DNA of 64,000 nt from Gammaproteobacteria bacterium (lineage in GTDB: Bacteria; Pseudomonadota; Gammaproteobacteria; Burkholderiales; Nitrosomonadaceae), in NCBI GenBank assembly GCA_015709615.1, contig CP054179.1:2108001-2172000 (forward strand), in the 5' to 3' direction. This document shows positions 52,645-62,673 of this stretch, piece by piece. The notes under the pieces were generated by a model. That model did not search any database, was not told where the DNA came from, and saw nothing but the letters and a program-made list of their open reading frames with translations. Each line of letters begins with the position of its first letter. Position 1 is the first letter of the stretch. A program made the position numbers and the translations under genes.

Positions 52645-52805
52645 GAGTGGTTAATTTCCAGTGAGCGCTGTTATACCGGGTTTACCGTTATGAGCAGACA
52701 GTGTTTTTGTCAGAAACCGGCATGATAACTTGTCAGATAATTCTTTGAAGCGTTGATTACAGCAAATTTCGCTTGGTTTTTCAAAAATTGGGAAAAGCTG
52801 CCAAG

Positions 52806-54749
52806 TTACGTTTTAATCGGCGGTTTGTCGATGATCGCCGATGCAGCCAGCAGTCTGTTTTTAAATGTCAGAAAGGCGCGGTTTCTTCCGGCATTTTTGG
52901 CGGCATAAAGCGCTTTGTCAGCCGCATTGACCAGATGATCCTCGCTTTTCATGCCGGGCTCTTTTAACGCCACACCGATGCTGATGGTGATTTGGATATG
53001 GTTCTCGCCGATATTGATTTGTTGCTGGCTGATTTGCTGACGGAGTCTTTCGGCAAAGAGGATGACCGATTTGGCGTCCGAATTTCCAAGTTGGCAGACG
53101 ATCAGAAATTCCTCTCCCCCCATGCGGCAAAAAGTATCGCCTTTACGCGCGGTTCTGCGGATGGTTGCGGATAATTCCTTCAGTACTTTATCGCCGATCG
53201 CATGGCCGTAGGTATCGTTGATCGTCTTGAAATGGTCGATGTCGAGGAGCATTACCGCCATCAACTGCCCCGACCGGTTGGCGACACTCCAGGTTTCCGC
53301 CAATGTTTCCATGCCGGAGCGGCGATTGGGCAATTCCGTCAGCATGTCGGTCAACGCGTAATATTCCAGCTTGCGATTGGTGACCGCCAGTTCTGCGGCA
53401 AATCGCTTGAGTTGCTCGCGGTCCCGTTCCCAGGATTCCTGTAATTGCCGGTAATGCCAGGCTGCCCGCAAGCGGGCGCGGAAGGCGCGTATATTGATCG
53501 GTTTGGTGATGTAATCATCCACGCCGGCATCGAACGCTTTGATGACCTCTTCTTCATCTTCTATGCTAGTCAGCATGATGACATATAAATTTTGTCCCCA
53601 CTCGGTGGTACGCAGGGATTTGGTTAACTCAAGCCCGTTCATGATCGGCATCATCCAGTCGGTGATGACGATATGCGGTAAAACTTCCATAGCCAGCGCC
53701 AAGGCTTGCTGACCGTCGCTGGTGGTGAACACGGTGTGACCGAGCACGTTGGAGAGTAATTCCTTGGTCAGAATCAGGCTCGACGGATCGTCTTCCACCA
53801 ACAGGATGCGCAGCGAAGCGGCATTCGCTGCATTTTCCGGACGCGGCGCGGCGGCATTCATCATTTTTTGGAATGGATGAGGGAAATCCATGACCGGAAT
53901 CTTGAGTATTTTTCCCCAGGCATGCCATTCTTGTACGATTTGGTCGATAAAAGTGCCGAATGTTTCGGTATCCAAGCCAATTTTCCCGCCCAGCAAAATC
54001 AACTGGGAGATATGCTGATTGCGCTCGCGTTCCTCGGTTAAAGCAAAATCGGCGATTTGTTTTGCCAAATACAGCAGGTGCACAATCTGATAAGGGCGCG
54101 AACCTTCGGAAAAACCGGATTCCTCCGGAGTTTCGTGAAAGTAGATGGATTCAACGAAAATAGTAGGGAAGCCGAAGTTGATTAGCATGGCGGCCGTCAA
54201 TTCGTTATGATCGGTCTGCAAATACTGTTGTTCCAATTGATCCAGCGTAATGTCCGGCGATTGTTTTTGCAGCAGCTCGGAATACTTTTCCGGGTAAATT
54301 GAGGCTAATGCCAAGCAACCGATCCGCATCATCAACCCACACGCAAACAGCTCATCGGGAGCGCCTATCCGCGTTACTTTGCCCAGCTCCTGCATGGCGA
54401 TCGCCATCAACAGTGAATGCGACCAGAACTGCTGGTAGTCGAATCCCGGGCTTGAGCCGTGCTGATATTGATCGATCAACGAGAACCCCATGGCCAGTTG
54501 CTTGACGGCCGTCAGACCGACACGGGAAACTGCGTCGGAAATCGATGAAACGGCGCGGCTGTTTTGTTTGGCGGCGTTGGCGCGTTGAATCAGGCGGCCT
54601 GAGAGCGCCGGGTCGGTCTGGATCAGTTTGGTGATTTCGGCGATGGTGACATCTTCCTGCCGGCAGGCTTCCAGCAGTGCGAGCGCCACGCCTTTGGGGC
54701 TTGGCAACGCGGTGGTGATGTTTAACTGGTTGAGGTCAGCTACTTTCAT
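52806..54749 (-). CDS. HDOD-REC-GGDEF signalling protein
   Basis: About 647 residues. An HDOD domain (about 1-200: QLNITTALPSPKGVALALLE, SHSLLMAIAMQEL) is followed by a receiver (ILLVEDDPSSLILTKELL, phospho-Asp in VITDWMMPIMNG, Lys in DDYITKPI). A GGDEF domain then carries LTELPNRRSGMETL and an intact FCRMGGEEFLIV, so diguanylate cyclase activity is expected. The start at 54749 has GGGAG before it; it overlaps the upstream gene by 14 bases. Probably a target of the neighbouring hybrid kinase. Confidence 0.9.
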   Translation of the reverse strand: MKVADLNQLNITTALPSPKGVALALLEACRQEDVTIAEITKLIQTDPALSGRLIQRANAAKQNSRAVSSISDAVSRVGLTAVKQLAMGFSLIDQYQHGSSPGFDYQQFWSHSLLMAIAMQELGKVTRIGAPDELFACGLMMRIGCLALASIYPEKYSELLQKQSPDITLDQLEQQYLQTDHNELTAAMLINFGFPTIFVESIYFHETPEESGFSEGSRPYQIVHLLYLAKQIADFALTEERERNQHISQLILLGGKIGLDTETFGTFIDQIVQEWHAWGKILKIPVMDFPHPFQKMMNAAAPRPENAANAASLRILLVEDDPSSLILTKELLSNVLGHTVFTTSDGQQALALAMEVLPHIVITDWMMPIMNGLELTKSLRTTEWGQNLYVIMLTSIEDEEEVIKAFDAGVDDYITKPINIRAFRARLRAAWHYRQLQESWERDREQLKRFAAELAVTNRKLEYYALTDMLTELPNRRSGMETLAETWSVANRSGQLMAVMLLDIDHFKTINDTYGHAIGDKVLKELSATIRRTARKGDTFCRMGGEEFLIVCQLGNSDAKSVILFAERLRQQISQQQINIGENHIQITISIGVALKEPGMKSEDHLVNAADKALYAAKNAGRNRAFLTFKNRLLAASAIIDKPPIKT

Positions 54750-56856
54750 GATTGACTCCCTGAGGCTTGAGCGCCTGGATGGACCATTGCTTGTCGGTGA
54801 GCGCGAGCATTTCTGGCATCGTGATCGGTTCGCTGAAGTAGTAGCCCTGCAAGGTTTCACAGCCGAAATATTTCAGAATCTGGGCTTGATTCAATGATTC
54901 GATGCCTTCGGCGGTAACCGAGAAACCCAGATTTTTCGCTAAGGAAATAATGGCGCGGACAATCGCGAGATTTTCTTTATTGTCCTGCAGGCCGCGCACG
55001 AAGCTCTGATCCACTTTGATGTGATTGATGGGCAATCGTTTTAGATAATTCATCGACGAATAACCTGTGCCGAAATCATCCAGTGCGATTTGAATGCGAT
55101 GTTCACGCAGTGCCAGCAGTGTGGCTAACGTATTTTCGCTATGCTCCATCAAGGCGCCTTCGGTAATTTCCAGCACCAGCTTATCGGGTGGAAAACCGGT
55201 TTCATCCAGAATGTCGAGCACATTTTGAACAAAGCAGGGGTTTTTGATTTGCAACGGTGAAAGGTTGACGGCAACCTGCAAGGGTTGGCCGTTCTGGTGC
55301 CACTGCGCGGCTTCGGTGCAGGCCGTGCGCAGCACCCATTCGCCAATCGGGATGATTAAACCGTTTTCTTCCGCCAGCGGGATAAAATCGGCGGGGGCAA
55401 TCAGTCCTTGTTTGGGATGCTGCCAGCGGATAAGCGCTTCCGCCGATAGAAAACTTTCTTTGATGACATCCAGCTGCGGCTGATAGACGAGGTAAAATTC
55501 ATTTTGCTGCAAGGCATTGCGCAAATCATTTTCCAAGTGCATGCGCTTCTCGGCTTGAGATGTCAGGTCGATGTTATAGAACTGGCAATTATCCCGGCCT
55601 TCGTTTTTAGCGTGATACATGGCCGTATCCGCATGTTTGAGTAAGGTTTCCGCATCCGCGCCATCATCCGGGTAGAGGGCGATGCCGATACTTGCGGTTA
55701 GAACGACATCGCGGCTTTCGAGATGAAAAGGACGGCGCATGGCTTCGCGGATCCGGTGCGCCAGAATCAGCGCATCTTCCGTGCGGGAGAGATTAGGAAT
55801 GACGACGGTGAATTCGTCACCGCCAAGACGAGCCAGTTTAACCTCCGACTGGCCCGCATTGTTGCGCGATACAAAATCGGAAGGACGTGTGCTGCTTTGC
55901 AACCGTTCAGCCGCCCATTGCAGAACGATATCTCCGGTATTGTGTCCCATAGTGTCGTTGATGCTTTTGAATCCATCCAGATCCAGAAAAAGCACCGCTA
56001 GTTTGTTGCCGGTATATCTGGCGCGCTTGATTTCACCTTCCAGACGTTCCATAAAAGACTGACGATTAGGCAACCCGGTCAGATTATCGAAATAAGCGAG
56101 GTGAAAAATCTTGCTTTCGGAGTCTTTGCGTTCCGTAATATCGCGAACCAAACACAGTGTTTCCTGCGGATCGATCACTACAATGCGGTTTTCGTAGTAT
56201 CGGGTTTTTTCACCGGCCAGTTTGAGCGGGTACTCGAAAAGTTCCACCGTGCCTTGACTGCGTGCCCGATCGGCGGCGCCCTGATAAAGGTTGACGATTT
56301 CTTCCGGCAAACTCCGGCTTAAGGTGTTCTCCGCACCGGTGGTCAGCCAGGGGGTGTTATCCGGGTGGCTGCAAATATCGATCACCATGCCTTTATCGTT
56401 CAGAATAAACATCGTATCCGGGATGGCGCTAAAAATCGCTTTGCTGCGTGCGTTGGCCACTTTAAGCGCAAGCATGTTCAAATAACCGCGCCGTAAATAC
56501 AAGATGCGGTAAGCGATCAAATTCCAGTTAATGGGTTTGGCGATAAAGTCGGTTGCGCCGGCTTCGAAGGCATGGTTGATCGACTGCATATCATCCATGC
56601 CGGTTACCATCATGATGGGCAACTCGTCGCCGATTTTTTTTCGCAAGTACGAGCAAACCTGGTAACCGTCCATGCCGGGCATTTCAACATCCAACATGAC
56701 CATATCTGCGGGCGCATTTTCAAACAGGCGGACGGCTTCATTGCCATCGCACGCCACCATCACATCGAAGCCTGCTTTTTCCAAAGCGGCTTGCATGAGT
56801 AGTCTGACCGTTGCGTCGTCATCAGCCAGTAAAATTCTAAAAGATTCTGTTGTCAC
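54736..56856 (-). CDS. REC-PAS-GGDEF-EAL c-di-GMP turnover protein
   Basis: A 706-residue response regulator. Receiver at 1-125 (ILLADDDATVRLLMQAAL, phospho-Asp in MVMLDVEMPGMDGYQV), PAS-like segment (AIFSAIPDTMFILNDKGMVI), GGDEF domain with intact KLARLGGDEFTVVI, and EAL domain with AEALIRWQHPKQG, LEITEGALM, DDFGTGYSSMNYL and VTAEGIES. Both enzymatic sites look complete, so it may switch between making and degrading c-di-GMP. Start overlaps the kinase stop by four bases (ATGA). Confidence 0.93.
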   Translation of the reverse strand: MTTESFRILLADDDATVRLLMQAALEKAGFDVMVACDGNEAVRLFENAPADMVMLDVEMPGMDGYQVCSYLRKKIGDELPIMMVTGMDDMQSINHAFEAGATDFIAKPINWNLIAYRILYLRRGYLNMLALKVANARSKAIFSAIPDTMFILNDKGMVIDICSHPDNTPWLTTGAENTLSRSLPEEIVNLYQGAADRARSQGTVELFEYPLKLAGEKTRYYENRIVVIDPQETLCLVRDITERKDSESKIFHLAYFDNLTGLPNRQSFMERLEGEIKRARYTGNKLAVLFLDLDGFKSINDTMGHNTGDIVLQWAAERLQSSTRPSDFVSRNNAGQSEVKLARLGGDEFTVVIPNLSRTEDALILAHRIREAMRRPFHLESRDVVLTASIGIALYPDDGADAETLLKHADTAMYHAKNEGRDNCQFYNIDLTSQAEKRMHLENDLRNALQQNEFYLVYQPQLDVIKESFLSAEALIRWQHPKQGLIAPADFIPLAEENGLIIPIGEWVLRTACTEAAQWHQNGQPLQVAVNLSPLQIKNPCFVQNVLDILDETGFPPDKLVLEITEGALMEHSENTLATLLALREHRIQIALDDFGTGYSSMNYLKRLPINHIKVDQSFVRGLQDNKENLAIVRAIISLAKNLGFSVTAEGIESLNQAQILKYFGCETLQGYYFSEPITMPEMLALTDKQWSIQALKPQGVNHESS

Positions 56857-59615
56857 GATGGGTTGAGTATTTTTCCAATCTCGGCGATTACACTTTGATA
56901 CTGCTGCTGCATGTCAGCTTGCAGGGATTTAGCATGGGCGAATTCTCCCGATCGTCCATCCGCTTCCAGTTGTTTGAAAATAGCGGATAGGTTTTCGGCT
57001 CCGATATTTCCGGAACTGGATTTTAATGCATGAGCCGTTTGACGCAGGCCATCGGCATCGCTATTGATGATGGCCTGCTCAAGCTGATGTACATTCGTTT
57101 CAGCCGATTCGAGAAAAGCTTGCAGGATCTTATGCAGCAAACCATCGCCGCCGGATGTGTCAAGTTCGCGGATCTGATTAAGTCGTGACGGATTCAGTGC
57201 GGGCATAGCGATAGTTTCGTGTTTTATTCCAATGGCTTCTGATTTTACCGCATTCAGCTGGCTACGTTTTTCTTTCGATAACCAATCCATGATTTTTTGT
57301 TGTAATTGTTCAATCGAGTACGGTTTCGACAGGAAGTCATTCATGCCGGCGCCTAAGCAATGATTGCGATCCTCTTCGGTTGCATTCGCGGTCAGCGCGA
57401 TGATCGGAATATCGCCAAATTGCTTGCGGATTTGCGATGTCGCTTCGAAACCGTCCATCACCGGCATTTGACAATCCATTAAGATGATATCGTACGGATT
57501 GTTATAAACGAGTTCTATGGCGTGCTTGCCGTCGTTCGCGATGGTCGTTTCCATGCCGAGCCGGGCCAGCATTGCTTTGGCCACCTCCTGATTGACCGGA
57601 TTGTCTTCGGCTACCAGAATTTTACCGTTGATGACGGTTGTGGACAAAGACGGCAGGCCTTCTGTATGCGCCGGTTCTATGTCGGTATCGGCAAGGTTGC
57701 GTTCCATGACTTCATGGATAATTTCAAAAAGTTCTCTTTGCCGGATGGGTTTGTTGACGCACCGCAGAATACCGATACTTTGCCTTTCCAGTTGACTGGC
57801 ATCGCCATGCGTTGAAGTCAGCATCATCATGCGGGTTTTGCGCATGCCGGGATGCGCGTGGATTTTATCCGCCAGCTCCAATCCGTTCATTTTCGGCATA
57901 TGCATGTCGAGTATAGCCAAGTGAAAGGGCTGATTGTCATTCAGGGATTGCGTCATGAACATGAGCGCCTGCTCGGCGCCATTGGCGCACACAACATTAA
58001 TTTTCTGATTCTGCAATTGAATTTTAAGAATTTCCCGGTTTGTTTGATTGTCGTCGACAATTAATACCCGGATGCCTGCCAAATCGGCCATATAGGGAGA
58101 ATGGCTGTATTCCAGTTTCGATTTTTCCAGCTGCAGGTGAACCCAGAATTTAGAGCCTTGTCCCGGCGAGCTGTCGACATGAATGCTGCCTCCCATCAAT
58201 TCCAGCAATCGTTTGCAAATGGTAAGTCCAAGTCCGGTGCCGCCGTATTGGCGGGTCGTTGAGCCGTCCGCCTGAGAAAAATGCTGAAAAATCTTTTCGT
58301 GATGTTCCGCTGGGATACCGATGCCGGTATCTTCCACGCAGATGCTGATACCGGCCATAGTTTCGGATTCATCGGTCAGTTTTGTGCGAATCACGACTTC
58401 GCCTTCCGCGGTGAATTTAATGGCATTATTAAGCAGATTTGCAATGACTTGACGCAACCGGAAAGAATCGCCGCGCACCATGAAAGCGATATTGGGAGGG
58501 GAAAATTGCGCCGCCAGTTCCAGCCCTTTTTTATCGGCAGGCTGCGCGAACATGACCAATGTATCTTCGATCATCTTGACCAAGTCGAAATCGATAACCT
58601 CTAGCTCCATGTGATCTGATTCGATCTTGGAAAAATCAAGAATGTCATTGATGATACCCAGAAGGTGCTGGCCGGAACTCTGCACGGTTTCCGCAAAACG
58701 GCGTTGATCCTTGTCCAAGTGCGTGTCCAGCAGTAATTCGGTCATACCCAGAATACCGTTCATCGGGGTGCGGATCTCGTGACTCATCGTGGCCAGAAAT
58801 TCACTCTTGGCTTTACTTGCGGCTTCAGCCGACTCCTTGGCGAGCACCAGTTCTGCGGTTCTTTTGGTGACTTCGTCTTCAAGATGGTCGAGATGGTTCG
58901 CCAGTTTTACATCACGTTCTTGAATCATCTCCAGCATGCTATTGAATCCCTTTGACAGGGTATTCAACTCGGCAATGGCACCCCGCTTTAACCGGTTCGT
59001 ATAATCCGCCTTACTTGTGACATGCTCCATGACCGTGGAGAGATCGTTGAGTGGATCAAGCACGGAACGGTTCAGCCGCTGCAACATCAGATTGGCGATA
59101 AATAAGGCGATCACGGCAGCGGCGAGGGTGATGACGACATAACCCAATATCTGCCAGTAAAGCGGCGATAAGGTTATTTCCAGATAGAGACTCCCCAGCA
59201 GTTGATCATTGAAGTAAATGGGCTGGGTAATCGTTAGCGAATCGATATTCGTCGTATAGCTTTCGCTCAGGGACGGCACGGTTTCGGGGAGTAATTTATC
59301 TTCTACCGAATATTGCACGAATTGTTTTTTTTCTTCCGTGTAAATAGCCGCGGCTCGGACTTCGCGGGTATTGTTCAGCGAATGTAACAGCGTTTTAGCC
59401 GTATTCGTGTCCTGAAACATCAGGGTCGCCACGGCATTTTCAGCCAGCAGTTTCGCGGTTGATTGACTGGTTTTTAATAAAGAATAAAAACTGATGAAGA
59501 AGCTGCTCAGAATGACCAAAGTGGCAACCAGCAGCATCGCCGTGCCCTGAGTGGCAAAGCTGATTTGCTGCAATTTGGCGCGCAATGTCACGGCGGGCGA
59601 CGATGAACTCTTCAT
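56853..59615 (-). CDS. Hybrid histidine kinase with CHASE8-type sensor and Hpt domain
   Basis: A 920-residue membrane kinase. Helices at 24-46 and 157-178 enclose a periplasmic CHASE8-like domain (LLAENAVATLMFQDTNTAK, TREVRAAAIYTEEKK), followed by HAMP (about 180-235), HisKA with SHEIRTPMNG (His279), the ATPase domain (GLGLTICKRLLELMGG), two receivers (ILDMHMPKMNG; LMDCQMPVMDG) and a C-terminal Hpt (QTAHALKSSSGNIGA). CHASE8 is the sensor of YfiN, whose repressor is YfiR, and a YfiR-like gene overlaps its start by one base. Full phosphorelay in one chain. Confidence 0.92.
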   Translation of the reverse strand: MKSSSSPAVTLRAKLQQISFATQGTAMLLVATLVILSSFFISFYSLLKTSQSTAKLLAENAVATLMFQDTNTAKTLLHSLNNTREVRAAAIYTEEKKQFVQYSVEDKLLPETVPSLSESYTTNIDSLTITQPIYFNDQLLGSLYLEITLSPLYWQILGYVVITLAAAVIALFIANLMLQRLNRSVLDPLNDLSTVMEHVTSKADYTNRLKRGAIAELNTLSKGFNSMLEMIQERDVKLANHLDHLEDEVTKRTAELVLAKESAEAASKAKSEFLATMSHEIRTPMNGILGMTELLLDTHLDKDQRRFAETVQSSGQHLLGIINDILDFSKIESDHMELEVIDFDLVKMIEDTLVMFAQPADKKGLELAAQFSPPNIAFMVRGDSFRLRQVIANLLNNAIKFTAEGEVVIRTKLTDESETMAGISICVEDTGIGIPAEHHEKIFQHFSQADGSTTRQYGGTGLGLTICKRLLELMGGSIHVDSSPGQGSKFWVHLQLEKSKLEYSHSPYMADLAGIRVLIVDDNQTNREILKIQLQNQKINVVCANGAEQALMFMTQSLNDNQPFHLAILDMHMPKMNGLELADKIHAHPGMRKTRMMMLTSTHGDASQLERQSIGILRCVNKPIRQRELFEIIHEVMERNLADTDIEPAHTEGLPSLSTTVINGKILVAEDNPVNQEVAKAMLARLGMETTIANDGKHAIELVYNNPYDIILMDCQMPVMDGFEATSQIRKQFGDIPIIALTANATEEDRNHCLGAGMNDFLSKPYSIEQLQQKIMDWLSKEKRSQLNAVKSEAIGIKHETIAMPALNPSRLNQIRELDTSGGDGLLHKILQAFLESAETNVHQLEQAIINSDADGLRQTAHALKSSSGNIGAENLSAIFKQLEADGRSGEFAHAKSLQADMQQQYQSVIAEIGKILNPS

Positions 59616-60232
59616 TATTGATATACCTCACTGGCGAAACGTAGTAATTGAGAGCTGAGTTTTAAGCCATTTCTTTTGGCGCTGGCGATATTGGCTTCAA
59701 AGGCTACCTTACCTTCTTTGATAGACATATTGATTACGACACCCTGCTGGCTGGCATTCGGGCTATCACTGACGGTTAGTATCGGCTTATCGTTCAATTG
59801 ATTGAGGATGGCATGCAAATTGTGAACCACGGAACGGGAAATAAAAACAACCTGGCAAGCGGTGAGATCTTCGATATTTTTTATGTGCCGGATCACGATT
59901 TCCCGCTCGTTGGTTTTTTTGCCGCGTAAATGTTGCAAATGTTCACCAAATGGATCGTCGCCGTAAATGCAAAAATTCAGATTAACGCTATGCTGCTCCG
60001 GCCACTCCGTGTAAGCAATGAAATTATAAAGGAAAGCGACTTTCAGTCGGTATTCGGACGGTTGTTCCGCTTGTATCAAGGGTGCAGGGATCAGTAATGA
60101 AACGCAACACAGTAATCGAATCGCAAAATGGCGCAATATTGATCGATTCCTGCCGTGAATGACAGCCTCCGGCATTCCTAACCCTGCATTCCTGGCACGC
60201 GGCCAAGCATGGCTGTAGTTTTGGCCATGCAT
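59615..60232 (-). CDS. YfiR-like periplasmic protein (DUF4154), kinase-linked
   Basis: Up to 205 residues; ATG 60232 or ATG 60175 may be the start. Signal segment (IRLLCCVSLLIPAPLIQA), core EYRLKVAFLYNFIAYTEWPEQ, LNFCIYGDDPFGEHLQHLRG and DLTACQVVFISRSV. It differs more from the other three YfiR-like proteins than they do from each other. Its stop shares a base with the start of the CHASE8 kinase, so this copy is the best candidate for the kinase's own regulator. Confidence 0.88.
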   Translation of the reverse strand: MHGQNYSHAWPRARNAGLGMPEAVIHGRNRSILRHFAIRLLCCVSLLIPAPLIQAEQPSEYRLKVAFLYNFIAYTEWPEQHSVNLNFCIYGDDPFGEHLQHLRGKKTNEREIVIRHIKNIEDLTACQVVFISRSVVHNLHAILNQLNDKPILTVSDSPNASQQGVVINMSIKEGKVAFEANIASAKRNGLKLSSQLLRFASEVYQ

Positions 60233-60282
60233 TGTGCGAGCGGGTGAAAATTCTTTGCCAAGATCATCATAGCAGTACGCGC

Positions 60283-62439
60283 TTAGAAACGGTAATCCAG
60301 TCTGAACCGTACGGTACGGCCAGGTTGCAGGAACGTATTCTGCCAGTTGGTATCTGCGGCCGGATGCAGATAATGTTCGTCGAACAGATTATAAATACTG
60401 AGTGAAGCTTCCAATTCTTTTACTTGCGGAATGTTGGTGACCAAATTGAGATTGGAAATGACGGAATCGTCGGTGTTGGAGCCATCCAGGGTTTTGCGCT
60501 TGCCGTAGTATTGCAACTCATAACCGGCGCGCAAACCGGTAATCAATGGAATCGGCATGGAAGCGTTCAGTTTGCCGAGATAGTAAGGTGAATTGGGCAA
60601 ATGGTCGTGATGCTGATCGGCATTTTGGATACCGAAACTGCCGCGTAACCGCGCGCCCCAATCCCAGGTTTTATCCAGCGATAATTCCGCTCCCCGAGCC
60701 AGTATTTTTTTCGATGTTTGCTGATATTGGGAAAGCCCGCTCAGCGGATCGACGCCGAGCGCGATCAGGTTATACATATCCCAGGCATAGACGCTGGCGC
60801 GCAAGTTCAAAGTCGGTTGCGCCAGATAATCCGCGACCAGCTCGGCGGTGTCGATATATTCGCTGCGTAATCCCGGGTTGGCAATCTGCGCCACGCCATC
60901 GGTGTAATCGCGTTCGTACGAATTCGGTGAACGGTGCGCGCGGCCGTAGAGCGCCTTGAATGTGGTTTTGGGCGTGGCTTGCCAGATCAATGCGCCGCGC
61001 GGACTCAAACGGCTGCCGATCCAGTGGTTGTGGTCATAACGCAAACCGACGGTGGCGGACAGCGTATCGGTGATGCGCCATTCGTCCTGCAGGTATACGC
61101 CCAGCCGCATCACGGAGCTTTTGACACGCGCATTTTCATCGGGATTAGCGAAATTCTGGAAGGTTTGCGTGATGCTGGTGTTGTTCTGATACTCAAATCC
61201 CAACATCAATTTGTGATCGGTTAGGGCAGTCGACAGCAAACGCAATTCGGCGCCGTGCCAGTCACTCGGGCCGGTGGAAAGGGTTTTTTCTCCGCCGTAT
61301 ATCATCGGATTATCGTAACGGTATTGACCAAGAAACAGCCGTCCCATGACATTGAGGGTGTCATTGAGAAAATAATCGTTGTACTGAATTTGTGTATTCA
61401 ACCGGCGGTCTCGCTGAAACTGGCCGGTTACCAGCGGATCGGAGAAGAACATGCCGGTAGGATCATCCTTGCGCCGGTTGCCGTAGATGAAATCGAACGA
61501 CAGCGGACCGTGCGAAGCGCGCGCGAACATTTGTTTGACGTTTTCACCGTCCATGCGGTGTGCGATACCGGCAATACCGGAATCGCCGAATTCAAGGAAA
61601 TGATCGGCGCCGCGCGACTGTAAGCCAGAGAAGGAAAGTAACGCATCGGTACCGTTGGCGAATTGCTTGCCCAGCGTGACACGCTCTTGCGGCATGGTTT
61701 CCGCCGTCTGGTACGACGCCGATAGCTCGGCGCCGTTTATGTCAGCGCCTTTGCGGGTCACGATATTGACCACGCCGAGCATGGCGTTCTGGCCGTACAC
61801 CGCGCTGCCGGGGCCGGGGATAAATTCGATGCGCTCGATCAGATCGATGTCGAGCGGAAAATCCCGTCCAGTCGGCCCTTGATCGTAGGTGGCATCGTTG
61901 ATGCGGTTGCCGTTGATAGTGATCAGCACGCGCGTATTGAAATCCCCCGGCAATCCAAAACCGCGCGTTCCCAGGTATTCGTATTGATAATCGTAGGTGG
62001 GGTGAATGCCCGGCAGGCTGGCTAAAGCTTGATTCAGCGTGCGCCAGCCATAGGTTCGGATGTCCTTGCGCGTAATGACGCTGACGGCAGCCGCTACTTG
62101 CTGCTGTTTCTGCTCATATTTTGATGCACCGACAACGTTGATATTCATCAGTTGCTCTAAGCTCATCTGTTCCAGATCCGCTGCGGCAAAAACCAGCAGC
62201 GATTGCATGCAAAACAAACAACACCATAGGTTTTTTCTTACGGGAAAACTCTTTAGTAAGCCTGTAAAAATGGCTGCGCCAGACCATGCGACAAGGCAAT
62301 CAGGTTCCGAATACGCATTGCCTGTTCGTAAACTGCGCTTTTGCACCCGATTTCGCTTTGCCTGGCTGTCGCTCGCTACCTTTTTCAGAGTTCCCGCAGC
62401 GGGGAGTGATTTTCTTTGTAGTGCAGACACGATTGGCAA
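60283..62439 (-). CDS. TonB-dependent outer-membrane receptor, divergent copy
   Basis: A 718-codon frame. Plug motifs are SLEQLMNINVVGASKYEQK, VITRKDIRTYGWRTLNQALA, GFGLPGDFNTRVLITINGNR and FIPGPGSAVYGQNAMLGVVNI; the barrel ends RTVRFRLDYRF. It is clearly a different subfamily from the four receptors at 42-53 kb. The N-terminal 70 residues (MPIVSALQRKSL) do not look like a signal peptide; a hydrophobic LWCCLFCMQSLLVFAAA follows, so the true start may be later, for example at the Met near codon 78. First gene of the signalling operon. Confidence 0.88.
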   Translation of the reverse strand: MPIVSALQRKSLPAAGTLKKVASDSQAKRNRVQKRSLRTGNAYSEPDCLVAWSGAAIFTGLLKSFPVRKNLWCCLFCMQSLLVFAAADLEQMSLEQLMNINVVGASKYEQKQQQVAAAVSVITRKDIRTYGWRTLNQALASLPGIHPTYDYQYEYLGTRGFGLPGDFNTRVLITINGNRINDATYDQGPTGRDFPLDIDLIERIEFIPGPGSAVYGQNAMLGVVNIVTRKGADINGAELSASYQTAETMPQERVTLGKQFANGTDALLSFSGLQSRGADHFLEFGDSGIAGIAHRMDGENVKQMFARASHGPLSFDFIYGNRRKDDPTGMFFSDPLVTGQFQRDRRLNTQIQYNDYFLNDTLNVMGRLFLGQYRYDNPMIYGGEKTLSTGPSDWHGAELRLLSTALTDHKLMLGFEYQNNTSITQTFQNFANPDENARVKSSVMRLGVYLQDEWRITDTLSATVGLRYDHNHWIGSRLSPRGALIWQATPKTTFKALYGRAHRSPNSYERDYTDGVAQIANPGLRSEYIDTAELVADYLAQPTLNLRASVYAWDMYNLIALGVDPLSGLSQYQQTSKKILARGAELSLDKTWDWGARLRGSFGIQNADQHHDHLPNSPYYLGKLNASMPIPLITGLRAGYELQYYGKRKTLDGSNTDDSVISNLNLVTNIPQVKELEASLSIYNLFDEHYLHPAADTNWQNTFLQPGRTVRFRLDYRF

Positions 62440-62530
62440 ATTTGCTTCTTAAATTTTGCGATTTAAACATGCAAGATAAAAGATCAAAGCGCCGAGAAGT
62501 AGGATTTTTCCTATCTTAATTGAACTTTAG

Positions 62531-62673
62531 GGAAACGCTGATTAATTGACTGCACGAGCGAATCGCTTCGTTGCGCGGTACTCACTCCCTCGCCTATCTT
62601 GTTGATATGTCTCGGTCGCTGCGTTCCGTGCGCTTATCGCTTCATCTCGTTCGCCGAATTAATCAGCGTTTCC
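62531..62673. mobile_element. MITE-like element, 143 bp, IS5-type ends
   Basis: Perfect 17-bp terminal inverted repeats GGAAACGCTGATTAATT (62531-62547) and AATTAATCAGCGTTTCC (62657-62673), each bordered by TTAG (62527-62530 and 62674-62677), the IS5-type 4-bp target duplication. The interior has no gene. It is not the same family as the MITE at 6778 (different inverted repeat) but has the same size and target type. It lies upstream of the divergent receptor gene and downstream of the ABC exporter gene. Confidence 0.82.
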
